The translations under genes and the position numbers were made by a program. Below, one piece after another: positions 62,683 through 64,000 of a DNA stretch of 64,000 bases; position 1 is the first letter of the stretch; each line of letters starts with the position of its first letter. This DNA comes from Cyanidium caldarium (Eukaryota > Rhodophyta > Bangiophyceae > Cyanidiales > Cyanidiaceae). The stretch covers positions 62,001-126,000 of the forward strand of contig JANCYW010000001.1 of NCBI GenBank assembly GCA_026184775.1, given 5' to 3'. Under the pieces are notes generated by a model, which did not search any database, was not told the origin of the DNA, and saw nothing but the letters and a program-made list of their open reading frames with translations.

Positions 62683-64000
62683 ATGCAGGCGGATGGAGAG
62701 ACATCACCGTCAGCCAAACCTGTGCGCTCGGTGCGCCCCGACCAGTCCCCGCTGGATGACCGCGAGTACCTCACTTTCTCGCTGTCGAGCAACGGCTTGC
62801 GGGTGGTGCTGGTGCGCGACGCCGAGGCGGATCGGGCTGCGGCGTGCATGTCGGTCGGGGTGGGCCACCTGAGCGACCCGCCCGAGTACCCTGGACTGGC
62901 GCACTTTTGTGAGCATATGTGTTTTCTGGGATCGGACAAGTACCCCGACGAGGGCGAGTACCGCGAATTCCTCAGCCAGCACGGCGGGTTCGCCAACGCC
63001 TTCACCGCGACCGAGGAGACCGACTTCGGTTTCGAGGTGTCGCCCGAACATCTGCTGGCGGCACTGGATCGTTTTGCGCACTGCTTTCTGCATCCGCTGT
63101 TCGCCGAGTCGGCGGTGATGCGGGAGGTGATGGCAGTCGACTCGGAGCACAAGATGAACCTGCACAGCGATGCGCATCGCGTGTTTCAACTGCACAAGTC
63201 GCTGGTGCAGCCGGCGCATCCGTATAGCAATTTCGGCACCGGCTGTCGGGAAACTCTCTTGGGTGATCTAGGCGAGGAGGGCCAGGATGAGACGGCGAGA
63301 GATGCGGCCTGTGCCCGACTGCGAGCGGCGCTGTGGACGTTTCACGAGCGCTACTACGGCGCCGACAACATGGTACTTTGCGTGTTTTTCACCGGCCAGC
63401 ACTCGCTGCAGCAGATGAGCGATACGGTGGTGCAGTTGTTTGGAGACGTGCGGCGGGCCCGCGATCCGCATCCAGAGGCGGCGTATGACCAACTGCCGCT
63501 GTACGCTGCGCCAGCGCCATCCGCGGCTGCATCCAGCGCCGATGGCATCTACACATGCCCACTGGGGTGTCGCTTCTTCGTCGAGCCGGTCAAGGAGGTG
63601 CGCGACTTGCAACTCACCTTTCCTATCCCGCCGCAACGTCACCTGTACCGCAGCAAGCCGTGCAAGTACCTGGCGCACCTGATCGGACACGAGGCGGCCG
63701 GCTCGCTGTTGGCGGCGCTGAAACAGCGCGCCTGGGCCACGGCGCTGTCGGCCGGACCGTCGCACGAGGTCAGTGGCGCGGCGCTGTTCGAGGTGAATGT
63801 CGCCCTCACCGAAGCGGGGCTAGCGGCGGTGGACCAGGTGGTCGACATGGTATACGCCTACGTACAGATGCTGCAGCGATACGTGGATGGCGAGGCGGCA
63901 GACCGCCCGGATTTGCCGGAGTACATCTACACCGAGATGCAGACGCTGGGCGAGATGCACTTTCGGTACCGTGACAAGGACGCCTCGGCGTTCCACGCGG
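62683..64000 (+). CDS. IDE: insulysin/nardilysin-type M16 metalloprotease, cut by the window end
   Basis: The frame starts at ATG 62683 (MQADGETSPSAKPVRSVRPD) and is open to the window edge, about 439 codons of an expected 950-1000. Inverted zinc motif HFCEHMCFLG (H-x-x-E-H) is at about residue 75, in the insulysin context PGLAHFCEHMCFLGSDKYPD, then NAFTATEETDFGFEV. The third ligand Glu lies in VMREVMAVDSEHKMNLHSDA, and RVFQLHKSLVQPAHPYSNFG follows. All catalytic residues are intact. Insulysins degrade small peptides in the cytosol, peroxisome or mitochondrion, and in plants also targeting peptides by related enzymes. No transit peptide is seen, so cytosolic is most likely. Confidence 0.92.
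   Translation, partial: MQADGETSPSAKPVRSVRPDQSPLDDREYLTFSLSSNGLRVVLVRDAEADRAAACMSVGVGHLSDPPEYPGLAHFCEHMCFLGSDKYPDEGEYREFLSQHGGFANAFTATEETDFGFEVSPEHLLAALDRFAHCFLHPLFAESAVMREVMAVDSEHKMNLHSDAHRVFQLHKSLVQPAHPYSNFGTGCRETLLGDLGEEGQDETARDAACARLRAALWTFHERYYGADNMVLCVFFTGQHSLQQMSDTVVQLFGDVRRARDPHPEAAYDQLPLYAAPAPSAAASSADGIYTCPLGCRFFVEPVKEVRDLQLTFPIPPQRHLYRSKPCKYLAHLIGHEAAGSLLAALKQRAWATALSAGPSHEVSGAALFEVNVALTEAGLAAVDQVVDMVYAYVQMLQRYVDGEAADRPDLPEYIYTEMQTLGEMHFRYRDKDASAFHA

Overview
The window reads as nuclear DNA of a very compact, intron-poor, GC-rich eukaryotic alga, most likely a unicellular red alga of the Cyanidium/Cyanidioschyzon type (inference). I count 41 protein genes in 64 kb. They sit on both strands in changing orientation, usually 50-500 bp apart. 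The core genes are eukaryotic: eS6, eS8, proteasome alpha, UBA2, ARL1, Mad1, EH-domain, Pumilio, RLP24 and RNase P/MRP subunits. Plant-type genes sit among them: a CCT-domain protein, Rubisco-LSMT-like SET protein, PAM71-like transporter, APS reductase and HemC. Several predicted N-termini have a Phe close to Met inside a basic, Ser/Ala-rich leader ([45 protein letters not shown]), which is the signature of red-algal and glaucophyte plastid transit peptides. The only intron I can support, in a TMEM258/Ost5 gene, has GTAAGT and ACTAAC signals, as reported for Cyanidioschyzon.

Layout. 0-3.3 kb: RPP14 and a NEPRO/Rmp1-like RNase MRP subunit head to head, then a sphingosine-kinase-like enzyme. 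3.7-13.5 kb: an ABC half-transporter whose nucleotide-binding motifs have all decayed, a pyrophosphatase fused to an FBPase-like domain, a two-EH-domain scaffold and a second FBPase-like protein. Both FBPase-like domains lack the metal-binding motif. 13.5-19.2 kb: a minus-strand run of proteasome alpha-1, a truncated AMP-binding-fold protein, HemC and purple acid phosphatase. 20-25.6 kb: Myb/SANT factor, CRAL-TRIO protein, UDP-xylose synthase, WW protein and a very short Mad1. 25.6-37.9 kb: YqeH-type GTPase, PHD-ELM2-SANT protein, spliced TMEM258, UBA2, class I aldolase and an adenylate kinase-NAD kinase fusion. 38-46 kb: a membrane protein, LSMT-like SET protein, RNase-kappa-like protein, eS6/eS8 head to head, DUF3082-like plastid protein, ARL1 and a plastid-targeted unknown. 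46.5-57.4 kb: membrane protein, CCT protein, Pumilio, NHLRC2-like protein and APS reductase. 57.7-64 kb: ankyrin protein, RLP24, a possible beta-barrel, an unknown, PAM71-like transporter, and an insulysin-type M16 protease running off the right edge.

The genes do not form one operon-like pathway. Three patterns stand out: gene fusions (PPase-FBPase, AK-NADK), a high share of proteins that keep an enzyme fold but have lost its catalytic motifs (ABC NBD, two FBPases, AMP-binding, thioredoxin-like), and head-to-head pairs of related genes sharing a promoter (RPP14/NEPRO, eS6/eS8). Start codons were placed on the first plausible ATG, often a transit-peptide Met, rather than on upstream GTG/TTG codons. 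Family calls come from recognising motifs by eye; no search was run.
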